Notes under the pieces: model-generated
What the model was told of the DNA's origin: nothing
Database searches by the model: none
The model's input: the letters and a program-made list of their open reading frames with translations, nothing else
Position numbers and translations under genes: made by a program
Shown: piece after piece, positions 10,858 through 23,052 of the stretch
How positions within the stretch are numbered: the first letter of the stretch is position 1
Layout of the letters: the number at the start of each line of letters is the position of its first letter
NCBI GenBank assembly: GCA_029204225.1
Contig: MU831931.1
Coordinates: 32,347-96,346, forward strand
DNA length: 64,000 bases
Direction of reading: 5' to 3'
Origin: Diphasiastrum complanatum
Taxonomy: Eukaryota; Streptophyta; Lycopodiopsida; Lycopodiales; Lycopodiaceae

Positions 10858-12289
10858 CTACCTCCGGTGGTGGTTTTGGTGTAGGCTTGGGTTTCCTGGG
10901 AGGTAGCTCCGTCTTGAGGTTACTTCGGGTCTGCTCGTGGGTTCCTCTAGTGTCTCCACAACGATGAAGTTCACGGGTGGCCAGTCATCTTCTATGCATG
11001 CCTTCCCTTTATCCACCTGGCTAATCCTGGGTCCGCGTTGTATGTATTGAGGTGGCCTTGATGGCCCCGCCGTTTTGTCCTCCTGGGGTCTATGGTTCAC
11101 TGGCCCAGGCATCCTATTCCCAGTGTTTAATGCATCTCTACGTACCCAACATCTATCCTCCAAGTGTCCAGGCCTCTTGCAGTACCCGCAAACTTGGTTG
11201 GGATAGTTTCGATTTAAATGATTCCCTCTACAGTGTCTACACACTAAGGGATTCGGTCCTTCTATGGGGTGTCTCTGACCCAACAAATTTTGGTGTCGTT
11301 TGAGAAAATTTACATCTGCTACTAAGGTCTGCATATTCTCACTCATCACGTCCATGTATCCCTGTAGCATGGCTCGCATATCGCCTAGTTCTGCGTTAGA
11401 GCCTGTGCTCTCATAGCCTCTATCGGGCATCCGTGCTTGGAGCCTTCGTGCATCTTGCGTTTGCACGTTCGTGCCTTGTTGAGATTCAATAGCATGTATG
11501 GGACGGGGTTCCACTAATGGGTGTGCTCCTATAGCTGCGATTGGGCCTCCTCTCCACGTTTCTGGGCTTAGGTTCAAGCTGTTCACTGCTTGCGATAGGT
11601 GGGATGCGTGGGCAACCGCAATCTGTACGTCTTCTACCACAATTGCCTTCTCTACTACCTCAGCCAATGTCTGGGGGTTACTCTGACGTACAATCATTTG
11701 TATGTCATTCTTGAGCCCTCTCGGGAAGAAGGTTAATAGTAATAGGGGTGGTAGTAACACAGTGGGTTCCACTTGGCATGACAACTCTGTCAAACGACGC
11801 CAATATTGTCGAATGGTTTCGTTACTTCCTTGTTGTAGGGAGGTCAATGTGAACAGTAGGCCATCAGCCGTTCAGTGGGGAGCATACTCAATTAAGAACA
11901 GTCTATGGAACTCCTCAATGGTGTGAATTGAGCCTCTCTGCAGACTATGATACCAGTGCCTAGCCGTTCCAGATAAAGTAATGGTGAAAAACATCATTTC
12001 ATGATGTGGGTTTGTGATGGCACTGGTAGCAAGTGGTCCAAAAAACATCAATATGCTCTTCGGCACTTTCATACGGTGCTCCATGAAACTCAGGAGTGGA
12101 TCCACTAAGCTTCGGTAGTCCTCCTGTCTCCGGGGGTACTACGATTGGTTCAATCAAATGTCGTGCCATTCTGTTGGCAACAGGTTCTGTAGCAGCAGGT
12201 GTTACGTTTACTAACGGTGGTTCTGTAGCGTCGGTTGGCTCAAGTTCTGGTAGTTCTTCTATAGGTTCCAATGTATCATCCAAGTCCAT
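10858..12289 (-). pseudogene. Gypsy-D gag with zinc knuckles
   Basis: Two minus-strand segments form one gag. The N-terminal part (from 12289) is acidic and proline-rich. The capsid-like part contains GTARHWYHSLQ and a retrotransposon gag core (RQYWRRLTELS). A C-terminal double zinc knuckle follows (CRHCRGNHLNRNY is degenerate; CGYCKRPGHLEDRC is intact). A frameshift lies between 12105 and 11999, and one in-frame TGA occurs at 11872-11870. The next reading frame holds the protease, as expected for a Gypsy gag-pol arrangement. It is not functional as it stands. Confidence 0.8.
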
Positions 12290-12299
12290 TATAGGTGGG

Positions 12300-13329
12300 T
12301 GAGACTCATCATTTAAGACTGGTGGGACAAGAAACCCACGATGGCTTCTTCTAAGCCCTAAACGCTCTCTCTGGAGATTTGAAGTCTCTCCCTACGGTGC
12401 TCCCTTAGACCTAGGTTTCCTTGGTATACCTATGATGTCTCGTCTAGGGTGACACTAATGATTGTTGCATAATAGATTTCTCACTTACGGATAGCAATCA
12501 ACTGTCGTTGCACATGCGTTTTGTGATTTTCTCATGTTATCCCATAGGTCATCCATCCTTCGTCCACTAATACTGCATATGACCTAACTAGCTCTACTTG
12601 GTCGTATTTCTGCTGAATCCTAATCGAACCATACCCATGTACAGTTTTTCTTGGTTCTTTGTACCACGTGTCGTCTCTACGGGATGCTAGGGTTGGTGGG
12701 TCGTAGGGTAATGACTTTCGATCAGGGCTCTGGTTTTCACTTTCACCCTAGGCTTCATACAGAGCTCCATTCTCTGACCTGTCCCGTCACTCTATGAAAG
12801 ATTTCTAGTAGTACTTGGCAGCACAGCCTAAACTCCTTGCTAATGAAAATTGTATGCAGTCTCTAGTCCAAACTGTATTCCAAACTATTGGAAATAGAAT
12901 GCCTTGGCGAAGTCGGATCACATGCAGCTAGGGTTGGATTGTGAACTCATAACGTATGTTCTAGGTTGGGGATCAGCACACATCACTGTGTGATGCTAAC
13001 CACTTCAACCTGTGATACTTGATATCGGTTTTCTGAAAACAACGTGTGCACTAGTAGCCTGCACAACTAAGCTATCTTGCGGTTGACGGTCTAAACAGTA
13101 GAATTGTTCACAACATATGCAATCTGAGACGTATGAAATTTGTAGGCCACTGGTAGTATGACTACCCTTCAAGCAATATCTCTTATCAGGTAATTCCTGG
13201 TAGATGCACCAATGTTAAGCGTCTGGCGGGTCATAGTTGCTCACTTGACTGACAACCCATTTCTAAAACGTATGCTTTGTAAACCAATCGACATGGATAA
13301 TTACTCTTCCAAGCAATATAATGTTCCTC
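12300..13329 (-). other. Gypsy-D leader
   Basis: This is non-coding sequence between the gag start and the inferred primer site on the minus strand. It contains one copy of a duplicated block (13167-13216) resembling the LTR end plus primer site. No gene was recognised. Confidence 0.45.
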
Positions 13330-13349
13330 CTGGCAAACGCACCAATGTT
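13330..13349 (-). other. Probable Gypsy-D primer-binding site and LTR end
   Basis: The minus strand reads CTAACA then TTGGTGCGTTTGCCAGGAGG. The layout resembles the TTGGCGCC...TTGCCGG primer sites of some plant Gypsy lineages. A near copy, CATTGGTGCATCTACCAGG, lies at 13191-13212, so the true junction is ambiguous. Confidence 0.45.
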
Positions 13350-15512
13350 AGGGCCATTTTTAGCAGGGGATTGGTGGAGCCAAAACGTCCTAAAAAAGTC
13401 AAGGGGCACCACTACTGATGGTGGCTATGCCCTACGTGAGTAACGAAGGTCCTGCCACATCCAATCCTGGGGGCTTCCTCTGTTACCCCGTGCTCCCCAA
13501 CCGATGAGAGTTTTCCAGGCTCTCAGAGATATGGTTGCAAGGAGGGGGTGCTAGTACTTTTGGTGCAATGACTCACTAGCTTCCTAGAATTATGGTTCCG
13601 CAAAAACTTCTGATCGCTTATGTCTCTTTCCCCAGTGAATACGGCTTACAGTTGGTAAAGATCTTACATGGGCTGGAAACCGATTTACTGTCTATGATGT
13701 GCTCGTGGGGTGCAAGTTATACGCATCGCTTTTTTTGCTAAGCGGCGGTATTTTTGCTGACCGTCGGTTCTAGGTATTTCGCTAAACAGTACCGACGACG
13801 GGTGTGACTAGTGTGACGTTTTAACCAAGGCGGTGTATTTCAACCGCGGATGGTGGACGGCCCGCTCAGGTGTTTCATAGAGGTCGAGTCCAACTGACGC
13901 GCTTCATAATTGACAAAACGGAAGAAACACTTCAGAACTTAACGATTCCCACAAATTATCAAAAATGTCGTATGTCAACTAGTTTATAGACCGACCAACG
14001 ACCAAATGTAGTGACTATGAAGAAAACGTTTTCGTATGCTACCAAACCGCAATACACAACCGTTTACTTGCTCTAACCATGGGAAAAACCCTGGTTTTCA
14101 TAATATTAATGCATACTATCGAAAAACACTTGCCTCCTCTACCAGAGTATGTAATAAGACTTTTGGATACTGACGGAAAAAATGATAAATATAAGAAATG
14201 CTTGGGTTCCTAGTATTCTAGTCACGACATACAATAATTCCACTCATCTAACATCAGAAAACCATTTTACTACTTTAATACAATATAAAGTCACTTTTCT
14301 AAACCTGACCCAAAAAGACGGTCCGGTGCTCATAATACAATTACATATGGAAGACGCAACTGTCATTGCCTAATTTGGAATGACGAAGGCTACGAAAAAC
14401 TAATACCTAGTACATAGGTATGATACTTCACTATCTACTCTTTAAAAAAGAAACCACAATTGATTAGGTCTCGATAGGGACATGGCAAATGCGGAATTAT
14501 TGAGATGATTAAGTCCCCACATAGTATTAGCATGCTACAACTACGCAATGATTTCTAAGTATCCTACCACTCCTTCAATAAATGAAGGCAAGTACGGACT
14601 TCAAGCACACATATTCCCATGGAAAGCAAGCAAGTACAAAAAATAGAGACTATAAAAACCAACCAAAATGAAGTAAAACCATACCTCAGTGCGAGCGTAG
14701 GCGACCGGTAATCGGAGGACCTAGTCATGAATGCCTCATAGATCAATCGCTTTTCCTTTGACGCTTGCCTTCACACTTTGTCATGAATCTGTAGGTGGAG
14801 TAGAGATCGATGGATGAAACCCACAGAGGTATATCTGGAACAGTTTCAGACAGAGAGTAGCCAGTGTAGAGATATCAGTGAGGACCGTGAGAAAGTCAGC
14901 GAGAGCTGACAGATGGCCATAGCTTCAGCAGGATATACACAGCTCTGACAGCTAGGCAAATCCCCGGACAGTGTTTGTGGTTGATTCCATGCCGCAGGCA
15001 GGGCACATACAACTCATAGACATACTGGGAGGCTACACACAGAGGTAGACAGGGCCACACAGGCGGAAAACGGGGCTAGCGGACAGTAGGTGAGGCAACG
15101 AGGACAGATGGGCAGATCAAGGCAGGCAGAAACAGCCGTAGACAGACAGAGCAGGGCCGCAGGTAGGTGGTACAGGGCTAGCGGGCAGATCGCAAGGCTA
15201 GCAGGGCAGCTCGTAGGGCCAGCAGGGCAGCTCGCAGGTCTTGCAGGGCAGCGATGAGCTGCAGGCAGCTAGTAGGTAGGGCCTGGAGGCCGTAGCAACC
15301 TGTAACAGCGCGTAGCAAAGATGGATGGGCCGCAACTAGGTAGTGCAGGGCCCCAGGCAGGCAATACAAGCCTCGAGCAAGTGTAGGCAGGCTGTGGGCA
15401 GCGATCAGATGTTATAAATCTCTGATTTTTCTCTGTGGACAGCGATCGGAAGATCGCAGTAGGTCTGAGAGTCGGATTTTTCCGTTGTAGATAGTGATGG
15501 AAGGTCGCAATT
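13350..15512. other. Probable Gypsy LTR followed by GC-rich unassigned DNA
   Basis: The first part (from the plus-strand TGTTAGGGCC near 13346) is probably the 5' LTR of Gypsy-D; its far end could not be found. From about 15060 to 15420 the composition becomes GC-rich, with recurring GCAGGGCAGCTCG-like words that make an irregular low-complexity block. No coding frame was recognised. Confidence 0.4.
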
Positions 15513-17620
15513 TTGACAGGTAGAAAACAGGTCCGTTGCTCTTCAAATCGGATTTCTCAAAGTTTTCAAAGAAGTGAGGAGAGTGCATCAAATTATGTTC
15601 TAGGAGTAAAAGATCTTCATAGGGAGCTTGTTTGTGTTGGTGTCACAATCAATCAAGATGAGCTAGTACAAGTCATTCTTAATGGCTTAAAAGAAGACTA
15701 TGATAATCTTGTTCAATCCTTTGCCATAAAGGAGGAGTTGCCCAATTTGAAGACTCTTCAAGGAATTCTCATCTTTGAAGAAGCAAGGCAAAGTTGCAAA
15801 CTTTCAAGGATGAACAAACTCGAGCATATTGGAAGTGACAAAGCTTTTTTTGTGAAGGACAAGCACAAAGGGAGGAGCAAGAACCAGTTTTCTCAAGCCT
15901 TCATCAAAGACAAAGCAAAGGACAAAGACAACGATGGAGAGGAGGATGACTCAACTTATCCTTGAAGCCCAAGAAGAAGAAAATCAAGTGTTTCTTTTGT
16001 GGCAAAAAGGAGCACTATGCCTCTAATTGCTTCAAAAAGAAAAATCAACTCAAACAACACAGAAGACTTTATTGCAAGTGATGGAGAAGGATCCCTTATG
16101 GTGTCAAGTTTTTCTTCAACACCCTTCAAGAAGGATGGAGCATGGTACATCGATAGTGGTGCCTCATCACATATGTGTTGTTCTAAGGAGTCTTTTGACT
16201 CTATTGTAACTTATAAAGGACGTAAAAGATCTCTTTATATAGCAAATGATCATGAATGCTCTATTGAAGGAATTGGCAATATTCCATTAAAAATTGCTTC
16301 TTTTAAAGTTCTATCACTTTCCAATGTTCTTTTTGTTCCTAAACTTACAAAAAACTTGATAAGTGTTGGAAAGTTGCTTGATTGTGGTTGTGATGTGAAA
16401 TTCAATGCCAATACTTGCTTTACTAAGAAAGGTGATGAGATCCTAGCTAACGGATCTAGATATGGTGGCATCTTCAAGTTAAATTCTTATGAAAATGCAA
16501 ATTTTTGTGAAGTGTAAGGAGGAGTTATGGCATAGAAGGTTGGGACATCCCAACTACAAATCTATGCTTTCTATGATCAAGAGTGATAAGGCTATTGGTC
16601 TACCAAGATCACTTTCCAAAGATATCAAGCCATGTGAGGCTTGTGCTATTGCAAAATCAAATAGAGGGCCATATCAAAGGTCTTCTATTTAATACTTCTC
16701 ATCCTTTAGAATTAATTCACTCGGATGTTCACTTTCCTTCCTCAAAAAGTATTGGTGGTACTACTTGTTTTGTTACCTTCATTGATGACTTTACAAGATA
16801 TACTTGGTTGTACATTCTTTCTTCAAAAGCTATGGTGTTTGAACACTTCCTAGTTCTCAAAGCTTATCTTGAGAAACGATTTTCTTTTAAAGCTAAAGCT
16901 TTGAGATGTGATGGAGGAGGTGAATACAGTAAGTTCCATGATTATTGTGAGGTTGAAGGAATTAAGAGAGAATTTTCTTGTGCTCATTCTCCATCTCAAA
17001 ATGGGGTTGCCGAAAGGAAAAATCGATCTCTATGTGAATGTGCTAAAGCAATCCGAATTGAAGCCTCTTTGCCTATTGAATATTGGGGAGAAGCAATTAA
17101 TTGTGCAAATTATTTGTGCAATAGATTACCTCACAATACACTTGCAGGAAGATCACCATATGAAGTCTAATTCAAGAAAAAACCTAAGGTTGATCACCTT
17201 AGAGTTTTTGGATGTGCTTACTTTGTTCATGTACCCTTGGAAACAAGGAAAAGAGATGATCCAAATTCAATCAAAGGGATCATGGTTGGATACTCATCCA
17301 ACAAGAAGGCATACATAATTTATGTTCCCTCTACCTCAATTACAATTGAGAGTAGAGATGTTATTTTTCATGAGAGTCAAAAATACATCTTTGAAGAGGT
17401 CGAGATCAAAGATTCTCAAAGAGATACTCATATTATCTCTCTTGAAGATTATCATGAAGGGATGGGGCCAAGAATTGAGGAGGAGTCACCAAGAGTCTTA
17501 CCAAGAAGATCAATAAGAGAAAGATCTGAGCCTAAGAGGCTCTTATATGGAGAAAAAGGCAAACAAGTGGAACTCAACTCCACTAATTATGCATATTTTG
17601 TTTCACATGAAGAGCGAGTC
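15513..17620 (+). pseudogene. Copia-3 gag-pol fragment
   Basis: A 5'-truncated Copia body lacking LTRs. It holds the second half of a UBN2-type gag, a CCHC knuckle (CFFCGKKEHYASNC near 15990), a protease (AWYIDSGASSHM near 16140), the pre-integrase finger (LWHRRLGHPNYKSM) and an integrase core (LIHSDVHF, FIDDFTRYTW, RCDGGGEY). Frameshifts near 15965, 16510 and 16690 and an in-frame TAA at 17168 break it. The frame resumes at HLRVFGC and ends near 17620 in the integrase-RT linker. Reverse transcriptase and RNase H are absent. Confidence 0.85.
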
Positions 17621-18517
17621 ATAAAAAATAGTAGAACTGTCATGGAAATGTTTGAATCCTTTTCCAAAGGATTGGGTATCAAAGGGTTTTGGACTCTTGG
17701 GCATCTCAAAAATTTCATTGGGGTCCAACGGGTTGGAATCATCGAACATATCCATAAACGCTTGGGGATTTGGTAAAATGACTTGAATTTGTGGGCAACT
17801 TGGGTAGCTGTGATTGGAATAGTGGATCCAATGGTCACAGGTTGACCCTGTGAGAAAAAGGAGGCAAGGGATGCATCAGTGGATTAGGGGATGGGTAGTT
17901 TAGTGCGAATTGCAGCAGGTTGTGGAAGCGCAGCTGAAGATGTCTGCCTAGTGCGGCATCGGGATGTGGAAGGCGAGTCACGAATGATGACCTCGCTGTG
18001 CACACAACGACGACTATGAGAACTAGATGCTTGGTGTGAGGATTTAGCAGTGTGTCTTCGTATACAGATAGTACGACATCAACAACAAAACCATAAATTT
18101 TATTATCAAGGTAGGAGACGAAAAGGAGGGACAAAAGTGGGTCGGCCGCAAACTGTTGCTTGGTATTGCTTTTAATGGCTCACTTGAGCTCACCAAAGAT
18201 TGTCTTGAACTAGTTATAGGGTTCTAGTGGCTGGCTATCAAGATTGTAATTAGATTCTACTATGCGATGTAGAATTGAGAAGAGATACACTCCCTGGGCT
18301 CGATAAATTTCTCCTCCAGGCAATTAAGAAGAAGAACGACACTTTGTCACAGTGTTTGTTTAGTGGATGCACACCAGTTACAAAATACCCATTGGAACCT
18401 TATCACTCCAAGTAAGTCAATTTAAATGCTTCTTGCTATTTATAGCTTTATCATTGACATTAATAATTGAAATATTTCTTAGAATTGCAGCTAATGTACT
18501 CTCTACTTTATTTTGTA
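17621..18517. other. Unassigned; possible minus-strand exon remnant
   Basis: Right after the Copia-3 break, the minus strand from about 17844 follows a good acceptor (TTTTTCTCACAG). It reads openly through MDMFDDSNPLDPNEIF and EMPKSPKPFDTQSFG before meeting the Copia edge. Upstream is serine/proline-rich. The function is unknown; it may be a host or transposon exon cut by the Copia. Confidence 0.3.
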
Positions 18518-18524
18518 GCGAGCA

Positions 18525-18887
18525 CTAGAGTTTAAACCTGATCTCTATCAGGAGATCTGTAAATAATATTATTAAACTTTTTTGTGTAAAGATGAATTCG
18601 GCTGGTAATACACATAAGGATATTGACTCGATCCTGCCAATTGTATGTGAATACATTCCATCATAGACTCCCATGCAACTGAATGAGAGATCATCAGTCT
18701 GGAGGTAAATTCTGTCCTTCTCATCAACATTTTGAAATAAAAAATCTAATGTGTTCTTATCACTGTGTAGTTTCCAATTTTTGATGTCTTGTATTCTGAA
18801 CTTTTTGCAGACACTCCAACAAAATGATTCATTCGGCTGTGGGTGGTATAATTTGTTCAATGTAAAGTTATTTTTTGAGTGGTTCAT
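18525..18887 (-). other. Uncertain 120-codon open frame
   Basis: This minus-strand frame includes a plausible protein stretch (DEKDRIYLQTDDLSFSCMGV). It overlaps, on the opposite strand, the 5' flank and first exon of the Ulp1-like gene. Both cannot be simple coding sequence. I could not identify the family. Confidence 0.2.
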
Positions 18888-19159
18888 CCTTCAACAAGAT
18901 ATTGATATTGCAAAGGTAATTTATTTTGTTTATTCTTGGTTTTGAAATCGTGATTCATTTTTCTATTTTGGAAATTTTCTAATCGTAACTAATACGTGAA
19001 TATTCTATCTTGAAGTTTAAACTTCTTGAACACACAACATCCCATATGTACAGATTCAAGCAAGAAATGATCATGAGTATATTAGCGAGGGCAAGGCTTC
19101 AGCTACCTCGAATTGATGATGGCGCTCCGGATGATGTTATTATACTAAATAACGATTAG
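18811..19159 (+). pseudogene. C-terminal exons of a Ulp1-like cysteine protease
   Basis: Two exons are supported. Exon a (18811-18915) follows the acceptor TTTTTGCAG and encodes QQNDSFGCGWYNL. This matches the Gln...Cys-Gly active-site block of C48/Ulp1 (SUMO-specific) proteases. Exon b (19016-19159) follows a 100-bp GT-AG intron and ends with DDVIILNND and a TAG. The upstream histidine and aspartate parts of the catalytic triad were not found, because the frames before 18811 are interrupted. Ulp1 domains often travel inside plant Mutator-like and CACTA transposons, so this may be transposon cargo. The gene converges tail to tail with the unknown gene at 19354. Confidence 0.55.
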
Positions 19160-19353
19160 AAAAATATAGATATCATAGAACAGATTTAGATTGAAAATGT
19201 ATAGAATCGATAAGAAAATATACATTTATATATCAAATGCAACTCCATTTTATTGAATTTGGGAGCCCAAAATACATGTACTGATGCCCAACTGGGCTTC
19301 CATTTATTGAATGAAAGAGTCTATACACAGATTTTGCTGAATTTTATTTGAAG

Positions 19354-20653
19354 CTATTGTTCTTCCACAATGGTGATTGTTGTAGGTAGATCTTTGCAGC
19401 ACGTTACTAGCTCCTGTCTTTTTTGCATCCATGACAAGACAAATATTAGTGAACGTGCCATTGCAAATTATATCATTTTTCTTTATTTTGTACTATTTTG
19501 AAATGGCATTAAACATAGAGTACTTACGAGTCTTCCATTGATGATGAATCTGAAATAAGTCGGTAGATTGGTTTGTAATAGCATGAGCTCTGCTTTGATA
19601 AAATCAAGCATCCAATGCTTTTCCACCTCAACCATAGTCAAAAATTCTTCGTTGTGTATGATGCTTATCTTCTTTCGAACTGTGTGACCATTTAGTTTGA
19701 AGTTTTGATCTAGTGGTAGCCATGTGCTGTCAGTTTTCTTGTATCTTTGATAGCTAAATGTGAGACCGAGCATTTGTTTTATCCTGCATTCTATATCATT
19801 ATTTGTTTTACTAAAATCTTTAAAATCCTTGCAAACAAATAAAGTTCGTGTCCTTCAAACACTTGCACTTGAGAAAAAATCAACAAATATATGTAATGAG
19901 AGAAACCAACTTAGGTGAACAATTTTCAAACCCACACTTTTCTTCATGGCATTTCTAACATTCAAGAGTAGCTTGCATCTGAAGGATTCAGAAACAATAC
20001 TGTCAAGAATAGGCCACTCATCACTCTGAAAACTTGGCATTAGAATTATTTCAAGCTTGCCAAAATCTCCATCCGTTTGTGAGATATATGAAGCTTCATA
20101 AAAATATATACCACTATCTGCAAGTTCCTTTGGACTTCTTCCTCTATATTGCTGCTTTCCAACATCAGAGTGAATCACATCAAATATTCCTGCAAGTGAT
20201 TGTGCTGGCTCCCATTCACGTATGTTTGATGGATTTAATTTTAAAAGAAGAAAAACATTGAAATATTCAAATTGTAATATGAAGAGCATCAATAAAAAAA
20301 AAAACTATGATTATAGTAGAGTGCATACGTTTTGATATACTTACAGTTACATTTCAGATGATCATGAGGATTGATATCTTGTACTTTTATTTCTGAATGC
20401 ATATAAACATGCTGTACTAAAACTTCTGATATAGAGTGACCTCCAAGAATTGTCTTAAACTTTAAAATCTTTGCTTTCCAGTAAGATTTGTATGTCATCT
20501 TGCCCTTTTCTTCTGTCGAAAAGTGCCCTTTGATAATGGATGCAACAACACCCATGAACTCTTTGTATATTTTGTTGGCTTCTAGTTACAAGCGTCATCT
20601 TTCTCATTGTAAAGAATCACAGACTCAATTGTAGATCTTGGTCTCCTTGCCAT
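19354..20653 (-). pseudogene. Unknown four-exon gene, copy 1
   Basis: Exon 1 (20653-20345) starts MARRPRSTIES and ends at a GTAAGTAT donor. Exon 2 (about 20242-19820) encodes EWEPAQSLAG and RGRSPKELADSGIYFYEA. Exon 3 (about 19775-19528) encodes MLGLTFSYQRY and FRFIINGRL, ending at GTAAGTAC. Exon 4 (19413-19354) encodes CCKDLP and a stop. Copy 2 at 28372-29670 has the same order and intron positions. Decay signs are a frameshift near 20600, a lost AG acceptor before exon 2, and a TGA near 19856. The family was not recognised. The exon 1-2 layout (Trp-rich entry, LVQHVYMHSEI, then GIYFYE) faintly recalls a BAH-type chromatin domain, but this is speculation. Confidence 0.5.
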
Positions 20654-21515
20654 TGTTATTTTCAAAGCTTAGGCACCAAAATCTCTCTGATATGATATTA
20701 AATTCAATTTTTTGTATCACATTTAATCTCATGAGAATGCCACAGTAGTCATAGTTACTGTGCATACTATATTTCTATAACTGTAACTAGTCTAGTCAAC
20801 AAATTTTACTATACTAACCAGCATAGTTAAATAAATTTAACTTGAGGTATTGACGTTGGGCAGATTAGCACGTGTCGGGTAGGAAGAGGGAACCAATGGG
20901 ATATGTTCATGTTGCATGATGCAACTTTCAAAGTTTGCTGTGATATATTTTATTTTTTTTAGTTTATTTGAAGCTACGTTACAGATTCAAATTTGAGCAT
21001 TTTCATTGGGCCAGCTGGAGGTCAAAACTAGAGAAAAAAAAATAAACGTATCTTTACAATGGGTCTTTTTTGATTTTGGAGCTCCTCTAATGAGTCTTGT
21101 CCATCGACCAATGACTCAAGTCCCATCTAAAATAGCTGCCCCCTGATGATCACCCAGTCATCCTGTAGTCCAATGCCTATTAGGTATCCCAATGCCATCA
21201 CTGATCTCAAAGATATGAGCATCTACCCTCTACAGTGCCCCACATGTATTCCCCAAGCTAGCTCCAAAGCTACTCTTGTGAATGATTCCAAATGATTCCT
21301 TGAGAATACATTGAGATGCAAACTCCAAAGCCACCATCAAGTCCCTCACATATTATGCATGCCAATATCCCTCCAAGTGAGCTTGTGAGATCTTCCATGG
21401 CCCAAGCCAAATTACTTGCACTTTGCCATCACTGGAATTTGCATCGCTGATGCAATTCCTGATATGACAAATTGACTTGACTTCTTCAAACTGGCAGTTA
21501 AGTGTATCTCATCAA
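20654..21515. other. Upstream flank of unknown gene and target of composite Copia
   Basis: The first 250 bp upstream of the gene start resemble the sequence upstream of copy 2 (shared GGGCAGATT and neighbours near 20880 and 29910), so the duplication includes a putative promoter. From about 21060 the sequence is C-rich and unassigned. Its continuation resumes at 26910 beyond the Copia insertion. Confidence 0.45.
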
Positions 21516-21520
21516 TGACA

Positions 21521-22114
21521 TGTTGGATTTATTTCTCTACTCTCCTAAATCCCATGTTAATCTAGTTCCATTCATATTGCTGCAGTTTTACATGCATTGT
21601 CGCACAATCTGCATAAATACTCTATTATCAAAGATAGACAAGAGAGTGGCACTTGTCGAAGTTACTCGACTTGTCGGAATTGGCCGATTTATCGAGGAAG
21701 CCTGACTTGGCCGACTTATTGGGGAGTCTGATTTGTCAACTCAACCATCTATCATCGAGGATCATCAAACGACTATCTCGACTATTGGCAGCGCCCACTA
21801 TTGTCTTGTGCTCATAGACCGATCTGACTTGTATCTCTATACATTAATCTGAATCAATTACTGTCTTGGTTTTGCATTCAGAGTCTTTGTCAGAATTCTA
21901 TGTTTTGCTAATTTGTTTTGTCTGACTCTCTTATTGCTTTGTCTGACTATCTCCTCTTCTGCTTCCGCATAAACGCAATTAAGCTCTGTTTTGTGTTTGC
22001 CTACTATTGTTGTAGTGCATGCAACAAGGGACTCAGTCGACCACAACTTTCATGCGGTAGTAGGATTGTTCCAATCCAATTGTTCGACCCATCCATCATA
22101 GGTTTTCCCCGACA
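21521..22114 (+). repeat. 5' LTR of composite Copia
   Basis: It starts TGTTGGATTTATTTC and ends TTTTCCCCGACA. Length is 594 bp. It aligns with 26056-26904 over its start (CTACTCTCCTAAATCCCAT) and its end (GACCCATCCATCAT). It lacks a block of about 300 bp present in the other LTR. Confidence 0.85.
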
Positions 22115-22126
22115 TGATATCATAGC
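22115..22126 (+). other. Degenerate Met-type primer-binding site
   Basis: TGATATCATAGC abuts the LTR and differs at two positions from the usual TGGTATCAGAGC. A second similar sequence, TGTATCAGAAGC, lies at 22168-22179 and may be the primer site of the inner Copia. Confidence 0.6.
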
Positions 22127-22336
22127 AGTAATTACTACTCTCCAATTCTTTTATCTGGTACCCATATTGTATCAGAAGCGGTTTTATATTAAAGCTATTT
22201 TCATAGCTTGATAAGCTTCCCGTATAACCTGGTTCTATCACCCGATAGAATAATTGTTTTCTTGTTCTGTAAATTGCATTAGATTTTTCTTCTTAAGTCA
22301 CTGATAATTGTCACTATCACCTTCAATAACTTTCAC

Positions 22337-22883
22337 ATGGATTTCCAAGGGAAAGTCAGTCCCATCATGGACAAGCTTGATGGATCTACTAATGTCTAGG
22401 GAGTTGTATGATGTTGTCACAGGATCCGGACTCATCTATCCAGTAATGGCAACTCTAAGCGAGAGTGTCCTCAATGAGTCAAGCAAATTGGAAGGAGCCG
22501 ACAGCCATGCAGTTTGAAAATTCAAACTGGAGAACATAGCCACATAGAAAAATCTTCCAACCTATGAAGAGTTAGGTGGATTGCTTTTGCAGGAAGAACA
22601 ACGTCAAGAGAACTTGAGTCATCGCAACAGGGGATTTGATCAAGCTCTTGCAGTCAAGGGACGTGATAGTAGATTTGGTCGTGGAAGACACCAATCAAGA
22701 GGTGAAAACTCAAATCGTGGATCATTCCAACAATTTCAAGAACAATCCAATGATGGCCCAAATCGAGGCAATTGCAATCAAGGCCGAGGTCAAGGACGTG
22801 GCTATTCTAGGCAAAATAAACTTGGAAATTGTAGGTATTGCAACAAACCTGGCCACTGGGAGCGTGAATGCTTCAAGAAATAG
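22337..22883 (+). pseudogene. Inner Copia gag remnant
   Basis: The start MDFQGKVSPIMDKLDGSTN matches the opening of a Copia gag, but the region soon stops and jumps by deletion to the C-terminal part. That part is Arg/Gly/Gln-rich (GRGQGRGYSRQ) and ends in a CCHC knuckle, CRYCNKPGHWEREC, followed by a stop. Most of the UBN2 core is missing. Confidence 0.75.
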
Positions 22884-23052
22884 AAGGAGATGGAACAAAG
22901 AAAAGATAAAGGGCAAGTGGAAAATTATGCTGATCAACATCAATTTGATGATTATTATTATGAAAACAATTATACTATCAACATCAATACGGCGATGATC
23001 AATATGAAGATGATACAGGTGAGAGCTCAAAATTGTTCATTACAGCATAAAT

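Noticed and set aside
18520-18703. Upstream exon of the Ulp1-like gene
   Set aside because: A good acceptor is present but the plus frames contain several stops and lack the expected His-Trp block.
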